Shown here: positions 12,641 to 24,000 of the stretch, piece after piece | Numbering within the stretch: position 1 is the stretch's first letter | How the letters are laid out: every line of letters begins with the position of its first letter | Assembly (NCBI GenBank): GCA_003255025.1 | Contig: QANY01000230.1 | Span: forward strand, 545,787 to 609,786 | Source: Datisca glomerata | Taxonomy: Eukaryota; Streptophyta; Magnoliopsida; Cucurbitales; Datiscaceae | Reading direction: 5' to 3' | DNA length: 64,000 nt | The notes under the pieces: model-generated | Database searches by the model: none | What the model saw: only the letters and a program-made list of their open reading frames with translations | What the model was told of the DNA's origin: nothing | Position numbers and translations under genes: made by a program

Positions 12641-12841
12641 CCGTAAATATGTGTTATCATCATGAGAAACTCTTTGTCGTTTGTTATTTTTAGGTTTTGC
12701 TACTTTGAATAATTCAGAATTATTTAACCTGCGTTTAGTTGATTTAAGCATATACATTCCGTTTATAATTTTACCATGACAGATATCGAATCCATTCTTA
12801 GAAATAATAAACTATTTATTAATGAAGGATACTTTGAATAA

Positions 12842-13900
12842 CTATTCTTGCAAAAATGAAAGAGAAATCAAATTCCTCAAAAAACCAGGAATATAATAAA
12901 CATCGTTCAAAACTAAGTAATTATATCTAAAAGGTAAATGGAGTGTCCCTAATGCTTTAGCTGACACGAGCGCACCATTGCGAACTCTCAAAATGACCTC
13001 GCCATCAGCCAGCTCCCTTGACGAATCAAGTATCTGCAAAGAAGAACATACATGTTTAGTAGCTCCTAAATCAAGTATCTAGGATGACAAATCATATCAC
13101 TAAACAAGCTTCAAGTACAAGAAAATCATGTATACATTTCTTTTTCAGCTTAGAGAGAAACTTGTTACGGTTTCTCTTCTAATGACCTTCAACCCCACAG
13201 TGGAAACACTTTCCTTTGGGCTTGTTGTCTTTCTTATTCTTCTTGGCTTTTGGCGAGGTCTTGGCTTTCTTTACCTTTTTGTTCTTACTCTTGTCCTTAC
13301 AATTGTTCTTCTTCCTTTTATTGTTCTTAACAATATTGGAAGAAGGCTTTTGCTCAATAACATTTACCTCACTCTCGTTGGTCACTCTAAGGTTGAGTGA
13401 CTCAAAAGTCTGCAGTTCATTCAACAATCGGATCATGCTGCATTGCAACTTGTTCATAACATAGTTGGTCGTGAACTTAAAAAAATGATGGTGTGAACGA
13501 ATCTAGTATGATCCTAACTTGAGTCCGTTCATCAATGGTCGCCTCATGTACTTCTGCCTCGTGCATTGTTTTGATCATGTTCTCAAACAGAAATACCCTT
13601 CCTCATCTTAGTTGTCATATAGCTCCCAGTTTTCTTATGACGAGTTTGATCGGACTATTACCTAAACATTGCCTGTAAAGATTTCATAATCTCACAAGTA
13701 GTCTTCATGCTTTCATGCTTGGTTCTCATAACATCATTCATGCTCTCAAGCATGTAGCACTTCACCTTGTTATTTGATATGATCCAAGCATCATATTTGT
13801 CCCTAACATTCTTAGGGGCGTTAGCAGCAGGCTCCTCAGGACATTGCTCAGTAACAATGAACTTACGGTCTTCATATGGGCAACCCTGTTACTACTTTAC
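12842..13900 (-). pseudogene. copia gag and pre-integrase remnant
   Basis: Frame 13179-13457 ends in a lysine-rich tract followed by a retroviral zinc knuckle start (CFHCGVEGH), with coding sequence upstream to about 13900 in other frames. Frame 12842-13039 has the pattern VLNDVYYIPGFLRNLISLS, the conserved region before the integrase zinc-binding domain. The region is fragmented by stops. Confidence 0.7.
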
Positions 13901-15706
13901 TCGCTCTTGAAAAATTGAATGGTGTTCGTACGTAACTCAAATTTAAAATATATATGATTCAATATAATTGAAAAATATCTAGAAATCGAAAGTAAACGTG
14001 ATGCGTGAATGCAATCATAATAAATACATAAATTTAGCATTTACTAATCGCGGTAAAATAACCCAACGATTAATGTGCCGCCTTAGGGTCGGTCAGATTA
14101 ACCTCAGACTATTTATGAGACATTATCATCCTTATTAATTAAAACTTAAAATATCTCATATTTTCTCTTCTAATTATAAGGTATCGTTTGTTCAATCAAG
14201 TCATAACTATCCACATGAAAGCTTAATTGTGACTTTGTGAGTGTCATCCATCATTTCAGATTTCGTGATTTCATTTAGAATATGCCGTCTTAGGGTCGGT
14301 CAAAACTAAACTACATCATTTCCTCCTATCTTCTTAAGAAGTCTAACCTTGGTATTGCTATAGCTCCAAGCCTTTCTTAGGGGTATTAAAATAAATCAAT
14401 CTCGAGGCCCTCACTGCATCTAACTGTGTTGTACTAATGATGGAGACCATATGTTACATTGATATGTCAACCTTCTCTCACTCACTATTTTAGGATAGTG
14501 TTTTTCTATTTTAACTAATCAATTAATTTCTAGTTAAAATAATAATCCTATGAATATTTAATTATCAGTTAATCCAATCTCATTGATCTAAATTCATTTA
14601 ACTTTCTGAAGCGCCTAAGTCATAATTAGGTGAATCTAGCAGTTACATGCAATTGATTTCATAAAGCAATACATATAAACATATTAGGACAACCTTAATA
14701 AATCATGTTTCTATATATGTTATGCATGATTAAATAAAACTGTGTGGGGTTTTCATGTATCGATTAAATAAAATAATAATGGTCGAGTGACTATTGAATA
14801 TTTCTAAATTACAACCCTTGAAGTGAAGAAATAAATTACGAAACGGACTTCAAGAATACATATTTCTCAAATATTACCTTCTCCTCTTGATGTTCATCTT
14901 CATAATCTTCAAGCTTTAAACAAAATAATTTTTAAATAGAAAAACTATTTTTCTTAATTAAAATAATTTATATAATTATCCCTTTTAATATAGTTGACTT
15001 TGACTTAGTCAAATAAAAACTTTATTTGATTTGGTCAAACTTGGGTCAAACTCAATCAACCTATTAATTTTTAATTTTCATAAAATCAAAAATTAATAAT
15101 TAATTTTAAAACTACATTAATTTCAAAATTTAAAAGGATAATTAAAAGAGTTGAGTTTTAATGAAACACTTAGGTGATATAGTTGGTTATATGGTTTGTT
15201 GGAAACTTTCATTAAACGTGACAACAGTTGTCACCGGCGATAGGATTCTTCAATCGCCGCCCAAATCCACCGATTCCCGTCTCACCGCCGACAGCCGCCT
15301 GCCACGCAGGACAGCCACTGTTCACCGCTAATACAGTACCGTCATCATTGTTCACCTCCGTTAGAAATAATAAATTCTGGCGTGAACAGTATTTTTGAGG
15401 ATGAACAATGTTTTTGCATGAACAGTAAATGATGTCGTTCGTCCCGTATGTTCCTCACCTTCTCGCTTTCAAAATAATTACAATAATGTTCAAAATAAAA
15501 TTACAAGAATTCCTACGCCTCAATTAGGCTTACACAAGATCTAAAAAAAATTAAAAGAAAGCCTAACCTAATGATCACCATATAATTAACGATCCATTAT
15601 ATTTCATACACTCAAAAAATATAACCATACATCATCATACATATCTCATATTATATGAATAGTGCAAGAAAACTCACACAACATTTAACATATAACTATT
15701 TAAAGA
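13901..15706 (-). other. Untranslated leader region of the copia element
   Basis: No coding frame. This is AT-rich sequence between the 5' LTR/PBS (right) and gag (left), with a short GC-richer block at 15230-15440 containing repeated gaacagt motifs. Confidence 0.5.
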
Positions 15707-15720
15707 CCGTTCTGATACCA
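15707..15720 (-). other. Primer-binding site (initiator tRNA-Met type) of the copia element
   Basis: The minus strand reads TGGTATCAGAACGG two bases after the LTR end (CA), matching the tRNA-Met complementary site TGGTATCAGAGC at 11 of 12 positions. Confidence 0.85.
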
Positions 15721-15722
15721 CT

Positions 15723-17936
15723 TGCTGGTCGTCACGGTGCGTGCGCGGCAGAAGCGTGGAGGCGCGTGGCCTTTTAAAAAATTAAATTTTTAACACAAAT
15801 TGAATCTTTTAATAAAACAAAACTTGTGCAACGCCACGATAACCAAATAAAAACTTTTATTGAAAACTCTTTTTCAATCAATCAAGATCCATTATATATT
15901 TATAAGTTAAATCTACAATATACATGGTTAGGAATCATATACTTCTTCTGGTTTATAATCAAGCGTCCTTGCAAAAACCAATCGATCATCCGTTCCTACG
16001 AAATCATTCCAATGATCAGTAGATTCTGAGATCCACACCAACATCTTCCAACTCAATCTTCAACGCACTAGGACATGTGCTGGCATGTAGAATATAATAA
16101 GACATTTTTTCTGTCTCTAGATATTTAACACGTGAGATCTAGAGATTTACTGAGAATGATTTTAGTGAGACAATTCTCTAAAAGAACGTGTTGATTATTA
16201 TTTTAGAGATTTGATTAACGTTTAATCATATAAGAAAATCTCTCTGACACCAATTTGCGTTCTCAATTCAACTCTTGATTGACGAATTGATGATATGATC
16301 ACTTAATTCTCTCATCTTCTTTCAACTACCAAGGCCATTAGAATGATATCTGTATATATTCTAGATAATGGCGTATCTGATTTTTTGGGATAAAATGAAA
16401 TAATATTTAATTATAAAATTACCAATTACAGTGGGATCCACTGTGATTGTGCACAACTACAGTGACATATGGCACTACAATATTGCACACTTACTACCGT
16501 AGTGCCACAATAGTCCATGCCAATTTCTGATACCCTATCACTAATAGACAGGTGACAATTATTTCGAATTAAATTTTTATTTTAATTAGATAATTGTCTA
16601 GATATTGATTAATTCAAAATTAACATATTTGATTATCACTACCAACTAACTTATCTGTTATTTCACAAATAACAGATTTAGTTTATTTAAATTATTATCT
16701 AATAATAATTTAATTATCTAATTTCACAATAGATATTCTGTCTCACTTCTCTATAATTAAAAAAATCGATAATTATTTATATATATTTTATTTCCAAAAA
16801 TTATATTTAAATATATAAATAATTCAATTAATTAATTAATCACACATAATTCTCTCATAATTATGTACTTATCCTAGAATAAAGCTCATTTTGCAAGTCA
16901 GTATTTTTCTCATGTCCTGAAATATTCACACCCTAGACAGTGTAGTATAGAGGTGACTCATGGACCATGATTATATAATCCTTAGCTCCAATAAACCAGA
17001 TTATTAATTAAACTCTTTAATTAAATAATCTTATTTATTAGTTTCATTATTACTCCATTATAAATATGGAATTACACTATTAGAGATTATAGAATGTAGT
17101 TACAGAGTATTCTCATGTAGTCCACTAACATAATCATTTCGTGTAGTTCTGTCCTCCAATTATCGGTTCGTAAATTAAAACTGGTCAACATTATTGCTTT
17201 ACCCTTATAATTATCTCTCGATCTTTAAGTACCATTAATCCACTAGTGAATGACTAATTTATAGTCTTATTATAAATTTGAGTTCAATAAACATTCAGTT
17301 CCAGAATTAACACTTAAGGGAACCGATATACGATCCGTTAGTAAAGCTTAGATTCTAAATCTTGTAAAATCATGTTCACAGCCATCCACATCATGAATCT
17401 CCAAAACAAAAGTCACTAGTCTGATTAATAAACATGCCTTAACGAGTGAACAAAAGATCCAGTAGACATGCATAGGAGATCATGACTACTCAAGATTCAG
17501 ACTGATCTACATATGATCATCTAATTGATGCGTATTAAATCTTTATGATAAACGGCACGTTAATAAATATATTAATTCACATCAGTCCTGTCATATATAA
17601 TCTGATTATATAAAGTACATTCACTAAGATATTTATCCACATCAATGATCTGGATCTAGATCACACGCATTCATAATACTTAGTGAACTGTACTAGCAGT
17701 TATTCATAAAAAATTTCATACTTTAATATGTTGCTGATAATATTATTCATTATCTATGATTTTAATCCGCTCGTACTAATACAAGATCATAGGCTCATTA
17801 ATGAATATGAAATTTTCAGATATTTATATAAATTATTCATCAATAATTTAAAAGAACAATTATAAAAAAATGTAATACTCTTTAAATTTCATATTAAAAT
17901 GTCAATACACATACTTTGAGGGCATAACCCCCAACA
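15723..17936 (-). repeat. 5' LTR of the copia element
   Basis: On the plus strand it begins TGctggtcgtc and ends ccccCAACA-type (ccaaca). It is colinear with the left LTR. It lacks the MITE found there and has a short AT-rich stretch (17010-17055) that the other copy lacks. Confidence 0.88.
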
Positions 17937-18213
17937 GGAGGCTCCTCCAACGAGCCCTTGAGTCATGGGGGAGAATAGTTTTTGTGCAAGAGACCGTTAT
18001 GGCTTGAACGGTGATTGGCACGTCCTTCCTTCTTTCTTCGTTCACCTTAGGGGATGTAACCACCTCATCCTTCTTTCTTCGTCGCGTAATTAGCATGGCG
18101 ACCGAAGGTCTTTCTTCCTCCGAGGGAAAGGGTGAATCCTTCCTCTCATCCTGGGCTTCATTGGTGTTAGATGTCAAACTCATCCCCTCCTTATGAGAGG
18201 GAACGGGTTTCAA
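17937..18213 (-). pseudogene. N-terminal gag fragment of the gypsy-like element
   Basis: An ATG-started minus-strand frame begins about 30 bp after the primer-binding site. It encodes a hydrophilic, Lys/Glu/Ser-rich segment with EERPSVAMLITRRRKK, as expected for the disordered N-terminus of gag in Tat-like elements. It runs directly into the copia insertion, whose LTR supplies the last artificial codons. Confidence 0.5.
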
Positions 18214-18244
18214 GTGCTTTGAATAGGAATGATTTTATCGTCGT

Positions 18245-18263
18245 TTCCCACAGACGGCGTCAA
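18245..18263 (-). other. Primer-binding site of the gypsy-like element
   Basis: The minus strand reads TTGACGCCGTCTGTGGGAA. The GCGCCGTCTGTGGGAA-type motif directly after a 5' LTR is a well-known feature of plant Tat/Ogre gypsy elements. Its position and strand fix the orientation of the host element. Confidence 0.65.
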
Positions 18264-18946
18264 CTATTATTACCAAAAATCTCAACAGTGAGGTGACATG
18301 CAATCTCCTATCTCTTAGGAGTTCTCTTGGGTGGGAACCTGCACAACATAAACAAAGAACTCCATGGTGAAGAGAATCGGGGGTGGTTTCCTCGTTGAAG
18401 ATCCTCCGATGTCTAAGTCAGTGTTTAATCGATATTTTGGCATAATTTCCTTAAGGGAGAGAATACCTACCTCTTTTTTTATTGAGATATATATTTATAC
18501 TTAAATCCTTGGGTGGGATGGAGTGTGTTGAGGAAGCCTCTTAGAGGCGTGCTGGAGAAGCTGACTATCCTTGATTGGATAGAGAAGATGTGATCTTGAC
18601 ATAAAATGATATGCATTAAATGTTGACTTGCCTTTGAATGACTAGACGGGGGCTATCATAACAATCTGTCATGACGATTGGACTTGTTGAGTGCTCGGGC
18701 TTGTGAGGATGTGCCACCTGAGATTTTACTTTCGGTGGGCAATGATGACCCTACACTTGTTACTATTCGAGCTCTCCTCATGAACTTTAATATCTTTTAT
18801 ATGTGCTCAGGTCTATGTAACCCGAGCTTCCTTGAGACTGACCAGTTAAGGTCGGTTCTTCTCCTTAAAAACTTTCTTTCATCATAGGCTTCTCGATGTG
18901 GCATGACACGTGTCGTCGCATTATTGGGATCAGGAAATTACCCATA
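18264..18946 (-). repeat. 5' LTR of the gypsy-like element
   Basis: Partner of 1087-1794. On the minus strand it starts TGTATGGGTAATTTCC, has a TATA box (TATAAATATA, about 18490-18500) followed by AATAAA, and ends next to the primer-binding site. This supports a functional LTR layout in the past. Confidence 0.6.
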
Positions 18947-18949
18947 CAA

Positions 18950-19300
18950 CTACTATGCTTTATGTGGGACTTTTAGCTTGTATAAAATGATAAAACTCGT
19001 CCAGGGAAAAGTCATCTCCGCAGTAATTTTGATAGAAGACCCAACACCTAACATGTACATCCACGCATTTGGTTGAGACTATGCCAGGTAAATTCTGTTC
19101 GTGAAAACCATTCATAAAGAATGAATGTAAGGGGAGTCTCAACCCACACTCGTGAGCATCTAAGTACATATGTGTCCCCCTTAGGAGCGCTAAGCATCTC
19201 ATCTTCTTAGATAGAGCCTTATAAGGACATAGTTAGGAATGAGGTAAGGAACCCAAGGTTCATCAGATTTGCTCAATCTTATAGAGCCACAAGAGTCGGT
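18950..19300 (-). pseudogene. Fragment of a plant 'putative gypsy type transposon' protein (Transposase_28-like)
   Basis: The minus frame 18960-19202 contains HECGLRLPLHSFFMNG and later FWVFYQNYCGDDFSLDEFY-like residues. This is the pattern of the PF04195 domain found in plant retroelement proteins (typically GLRFPLHPFF...). Sequence upstream to about 19300 reads DEPWVPYLIPNYVLIRL in another frame, the segment expected just before it. A frameshift lies between them and the frame ends at the LTR boundary. It is a broken fragment outside the gypsy-like element, probably part of an older transposon. Confidence 0.5.
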
Positions 19301-20649
19301 ATAGTGGCCATCATCCTTGATAGGAGCAACCCCACTACCCAACTATAGATTACCATGCAATTTAGAGCTTTCAACCTTAGGCATGACAACATACCTAATT
19401 AAATGAGAAAGATATGTAGAATTGGATGACACAACGCCACCTAAACTAAAGCTTCCCAAATTAGCCCAATGATTAATGAAAAAGAAAGCTAGAAAAGTTG
19501 TTAGAGTTATAGAAAAGTTGATTTAAGGGTTTTGGAAATGTAAAAATGAAGAATAAGGGGGTTTGTAGCATTTTATACCACCGCACACCTGATATGAGCC
19601 ATTTCTTTATCCAACAAATGTGATATACTGATATGTACTTGTTAAGCAGCTAAGATAAGCTTGACTTACCAAATGCCACGTCCACTCCCTTGCATCTTGG
19701 CAATACCTATTCGAGCTCCGCCAATCAGTACTTAACTGTATGGCCCACAAGGTACTAGGGCACGACGATAATGATCACGTTTCGAGGAAGTATTACTTTA
19801 AATCATAATTGATTTATAGTTGCTTAGGAAGTGTTCCACAATGGTGTAACATACAAATCACCAAACTGAAAGATGCCTAGTATTTTTAGCATGGCTTATC
19901 ACCTTGGTGACTAGATTCAACTGTTTTAGGTGTTTCTTGACAACTCTTAGATGAGCTCCACATCTTAGGGGCTCCACTTGAAGAATAATGTAGCTAGTCC
20001 TCTTGGGCCAACATGATAAATCGAGACCTTGGTCTATGGGTGTAAGAAAATCTGCCCAAACCCTCGATTCCGTTGGGTTAGGTATTGTGTGCGGTTTGGC
20101 GTAGTTTTCCATCTCCCTCTCTCTCGCACTCACTCACTCGCTCACTCATTCCTCACACACACACACTCTCTCTCACACACATTATTTGTCGAGTTTTCGA
20201 ACTGAATGCCTATCTCATTACATCACTTATTCCCTCTCTCGATCATTGTGATTTTTATTTTGCTCTCTCAAGGTAAAGACTCAAACGAGTTATTTTCTGA
20301 AGAGTCAATGTTGATTGAGCCATGTGAACAATGAATTATCATTCCAAAAATCATTTTAGAAGTGAAATAAAAGCAAGGCTTCTACATAGCCTTTAGACTA
20401 TTCGACATTCTCTTGATATTCATCATATGCTTCTTTGTTGAGATCAACAATGTCTTCTACACTGATAGTAGGTCAATAAAATATGTAATGTACCTATTGA
20501 TTTGAAAATGTTAACATTGAGTTTAGTTTGATTTATGTGTTGTGATGCGAGCAAGTGTGTGGTGTTAGTTCGAAGTTTTTTTAGGGTTTATGTTGATTTT
20601 TTCGTTATGGTTTGGTAACATTAGATGTTTGTCTTCTTTTTACCTTTAT
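19301..20649. other. Non-coding region with CT/CA microsatellite
   Basis: No supported gene. A minus-strand 91-codon frame (19858-20133) has no recognisable domain. Around 20108-20180 there is a compound (CT)n/(CA)n low-complexity tract. The rest is unremarkable AT-rich sequence. Confidence 0.4.
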
Positions 20650-21975
20650 GGGAACATTACCAATTTAGCCATCGTAATTTACCTCTTATTATAATCTGAT
20701 CATCGTATTTTAAAAAATATTAGTTTTATCATCCTAACTTACTTAACGTCTTAATATAATTTTTCTGTCAGAATTGAATTTGATAGAAATAATGACGTGG
20801 CATATTAAATATCACATAGCCCCATATGCACAATCTAACAACAAAACATCATTTGTCAATCTCTTCCCGCTCATTTACATCTTATTTACTTATTTTACCT
20901 TTTTACTTTCTTTAATACTTTTTTTAACTTTTCACATCTCTCTCTCTTAAAAATCTCATCTCATCTCTCTCCCTTATCACCCGTAAAATTTCGGGGGTAA
21001 CAAAAACATCATTTGCTAACATATTCCAAATTACATATTTGGCCTCACATTTTGTGATCTCTTCCTTATGAAGGAGTAAATTTAAAACAGAGAGAATCGA
21101 GAAAAGTGTTTGTTTGGAAGACGAAGAACTGTGAGTTATGCAAGGCTCCGGCGAGGATTTACTGTGAAGAAGACCAAGCTAATTTATGTTGGGACTGTGA
21201 TTTAAAGTTTCATGGAGCCAACTTTCTGGTAGCTAGACAGTCCAGAAGCCTCATCTGTCAAGCTTGCCGTCTCTTACTCTTTTGAAAGCAATTCACGTGG
21301 TAGAAGCCTCATCAGACGCACGGTTACGGTGTGCGAGGATTGTGCTTTCGGAGACAAAATTAGAGTAGACAAAGGGGAAGAAAGCGAAGGAAGAAATTAT
21401 AGTGAAATTGATGATGACCATTACAGTGAAATTACAGTCAATTCACGTGTGATGATCGTGTTGATGATGACCATGAGGATATGGAAGAAGACGAAGAAGA
21501 GGAGGAGGAGTATAAGCTTGAAAGTGATGGTGAGAATGTGGATAATCAGGTGGTTCCCTCGTCTTCGCGGCCACTTCCACCTTCTGGTAAGTTCAAGTAT
21601 ATATGAATCTATTTTTGGGTTCGAAAGAGATGAGGGGGAACAGAGATGAGAGAGGAGATTTTTACGAGAGAAATGTGAAAAGTTAAAAAAAAGTATTAAA
21701 AAGTAAAAAGGTAAAATAGGTAAATAAGAGTGAAATGAGTTGTAAGAGAGAGAAATGCTATTTTTGTTGTTGATGGTGTATTTATGGGTCTTATTCATGT
21801 CACATAAGTATTTAACTGGTCATGTTAGCATCTCTGACAAATTTGATTTACGGAGAGTGACAAAATTACTACATTAAAACGTTAAGTAAATTATTATTGT
21901 CAAATATTTTTTTAAAATATGATGGTCAAATTGAAAAATGAATTAAATTACGATGACCAAATTAATAATTTTTTC
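20650..21975 (+). mobile_element. Mutator-like element with captured B-box gene fragment
   Basis: Long inverted terminal repeats of about 180 bp. The left end reads GGGAACATTACCAATTTAGC and the right end, reverse-complemented, reads GAAAAAATTATTAATTTGGT. Both continue into the same catcgtaattta block and a shared region around acttaacgt. No transposase is present, and the interior is a host-gene fragment (B-box). This is the architecture of a Pack-MULE. Flanking nonamers (tacctttat and atattatta) do not match, so the target duplication is lost or the ends are slightly off. Confidence 0.6.
21118..21600 (+). pseudogene. B-box zinc-finger (BBX) gene fragment inside a Mutator-like element
   Basis: Translation from 21118 gives KTKNCELCKAPARIYCEED, then ANLCWDCDLKFHGANFLVAR and SLICQAC. 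The spacing C-x2-C-x7-C-x7-C-x2-C-x4-H is that of a plant B-box finger. The position of the last His ligand is Gln. A frameshift follows, after which VTVCEDCAFGDKIRV resumes the usual BBX sequence. A run of Glu/Asp and then NQVVPSSSRPLPPSG completes the acidic, Pro-rich tail typical of single-B-box proteins. There is no in-frame ATG before the finger. It looks like a captured, non-functional exon piece. Confidence 0.7.
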
Positions 21976-22754
21976 ATATTATTATTTATTATTTATTTTG
22001 GGTTGTTTATTTGAAAGAATATCTATTTATTTTTCGCTAGCCCAATATGTTCTGGTTTCTTTTTAATTTCCATGGTTCAGTTTGACTTGGTTCATAAACA
22101 TTTTACGGTTCAATTCATTGTGAAAAAATGCAATTGCGGTTTGGTTTGCCAAAATTCCCTAAACCATATTGAATCAAACTACTTATACCTCTACCATGTC
22201 TATCACTATATAACTTGATGTCCCATAGATGACCATCCAGTTTGGCGACTCAGTTCCAGTGCAAGAGGTGAGTAGTTTTAAAGCTCGGGAGCTCTAACTT
22301 GGGTGCACCGGGACTATCTCATCCCACTAAAAGGAATATTTAACGTGACAATCATCTACTAAATCACTCCACATGTATATTTTAATTGTCACAAGTTATG
22401 TCATGTTGTCTATTTTTTTCAAGTTTGGGAACACGCGCATTCAATGTAAACCCTCTTTAAATCAATCAAATCATAATAAAATATTCCTAAAACTTACAGA
22501 AATAAGTCTCACCAATATCAGCCTTCCCCTTTAAATCATTTTAAAAGGAGCCCAACTCACTCTTTAAAACATTATAGTTAAATTCACGCAAAATACTTAC
22601 TTAGGCACTCTCTTTAGCAAGATAAACATTCCCATTGGTGTGAATTGTTAATTCAACTCCTTATTTTGTCTCTTGTGTGCAAATGATCAAGCTACGCAGT
22701 GAGGAGCATATGTGTTATGCATTTTTCGACATCAACAAAAATTAAAAGGATGGC

Positions 22755-23115
22755 AAAATGGCCTTATTACGAGATTTTAAATCGTTCGAGAACTTGATTG
22801 TAAAATTATAAATAAAAATAACCTTATAGTACAAAAAATGTCTTTTTGTCCTAAATGAGAAAATTCTATGTTATTGTAATAGTATCATCTAACCACGCTT
22901 GTGTTAGATGTTTACAATCAACATTCATGTGATCTAGATTTTAAAGTCATCAACAACGTACAAATTATAAATATGAGACTAGAAGGACCTTATTGTAATA
23001 TTTTAAATCATTAGAAAACTTGATTGAGAAAATTAAGAATAAAAAATGAACTCGAACTACAAAAAAATGCATTTTACCCTTAAACGAAAGTTCTTTATTA
23101 GTGTAACAATATTGT
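22755..23115 (+). repeat. Diverged direct duplication, period about 225 bp
   Basis: Both copies share, in order, ccttattrygaratttta-like, gaacttgattg-like, a run of aataaaaat, and ctacaaaaaatg followed by a short ttttacccttaaa/tttgtcctaaat block. The second copy starts near 22982. Confidence 0.45.
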
Positions 23116-23624
23116 CCTTGGAAAGATAAAAAAGAGTGGAAGGAGAGAGAAAAAAGTAAGTTTCTCTATCCATTCTCATTTTATCTCTAAAAGCAAGCCT
23201 AAGCCGGTTAAGCTGGGTCAAGGGCTCACGCTTTGAAGGGGCCCAAAATTTTTACCTCTTTTTATAATAAGTAATTGCATCAAATAGACATGTTTTGAAA
23301 CTTGCTTTAAAAAGTAGCAGTTTTTTTCAACTTTAAAGAAATAAACAAGTTTTTTTGTCACGTCAATCATTCATTGATTGATATTTGAAAAGATGATATT
23401 ACTTTTGATTTTATAGTTTTCAAATCTGATTTTATTTTATTTTCCTATTAATTATATCATCATTTTAATTAATGATGTTAATTCTTTTCTTATTTATAAC
23501 TAATGCTGATTATAGAGATACTAACTAATAAACATATTTTATCGTTGTCTAGCATTAATTAACTTCCTATACATAAGCAATGAGATGAGTAAATTAATTA
23601 GTTGTTGATTAAATCGAAATCAAA

Positions 23625-24000
23625 CATTTTCGAGTCAATCATTGATTGACTTGAAAATGTTTCAAATACTCTTATAATAGATTGCGGCAATTTGATGATC
23701 AGTCAATCAATATCATTGATTGACCCGAAAATATTTCAAATGCCTTTATAAATAGATTGAAACATATTCGAGTCAATCAATGAGATAATCATCCAATTGT
23801 CCCAATCTATTTTACGGGCGTTTGAAGCATCTTCGACTCATCTCGTTGATTAACCCACAAATATTTCAAACACCCCTATAATAGATTGAGATAATTTGAT
23901 GATCAGTCAATTAATGATATATCATTGATTGACACAGAAATATTTCAAACACCCCTATAATAGATTGTGATAAATGAATTGATATCATTGATTGACCAAC
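23625..24000 (+). repeat. Cluster of short diverged repeats with inverted copies
   Basis: A motif made of tcattgattgac, then aaatatttcaaa, then cccctataatagattg recurs about five times, with tcattgattgac-like starts near 23641, 23715, 23852, 23924 and 23983. A copy in inverse order lies near 23763-23820 (cgagtcaatcaatgagat, caatctattttacgggcg). Unit spacing is 60-140 bp. Confidence 0.55.

Larger units (their letters stand above)
7160..17936 (-). mobile_element. Ty1/copia retrotransposon, complete structure but decayed coding region
   Basis: The minus-strand element has two LTRs of about 2.2 kb that start and end TG...CA, a primer-binding site complementary to initiator tRNA-Met just inside the 5' LTR (right side), and a purine-rich tract just inside the 3' LTR (left side). 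Gag, integrase, reverse transcriptase and RNase H fragments follow in copia order. Flanking pentamers are ggaga (7155-7159) and ggagg (17937-17941), a 4/5 target duplication. It interrupts the gag of the gypsy-like host element. Numerous frameshifts and stops show it is not autonomous today. Confidence 0.88.
1087..18946 (-). mobile_element. Ty3/gypsy-like LTR retrotransposon (Tat/Ogre-like PBS), non-autonomous or decayed, host of later insertions
   Basis: Two related segments of about 690 bp (1087-1794 and 18264-18946) act as LTRs. Immediately inside the right copy, the minus strand reads TTGACGCCGTCTGTGGGAA, the primer-binding-site type seen in plant Tat/Ogre gypsy elements, followed by an ATG-started gag-like frame. 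Removing the nested solo LTR and copia leaves only about 3.8 kb of internal sequence, too short for full gag-pol. It is therefore a non-autonomous derivative or has lost pol. The exact LTR ends are blurred: TG is visible at the outer right end (TGTATGGG on minus), but the left outer end is degraded and no clean TSD was found. Confidence 0.6.

Noticed and set aside
21421..21798. 125-codon minus-strand ORF
   Set aside because: It is antisense to the acidic tail of the captured B-box fragment; its hydrophobic look comes from reversed Glu/Asp codons.
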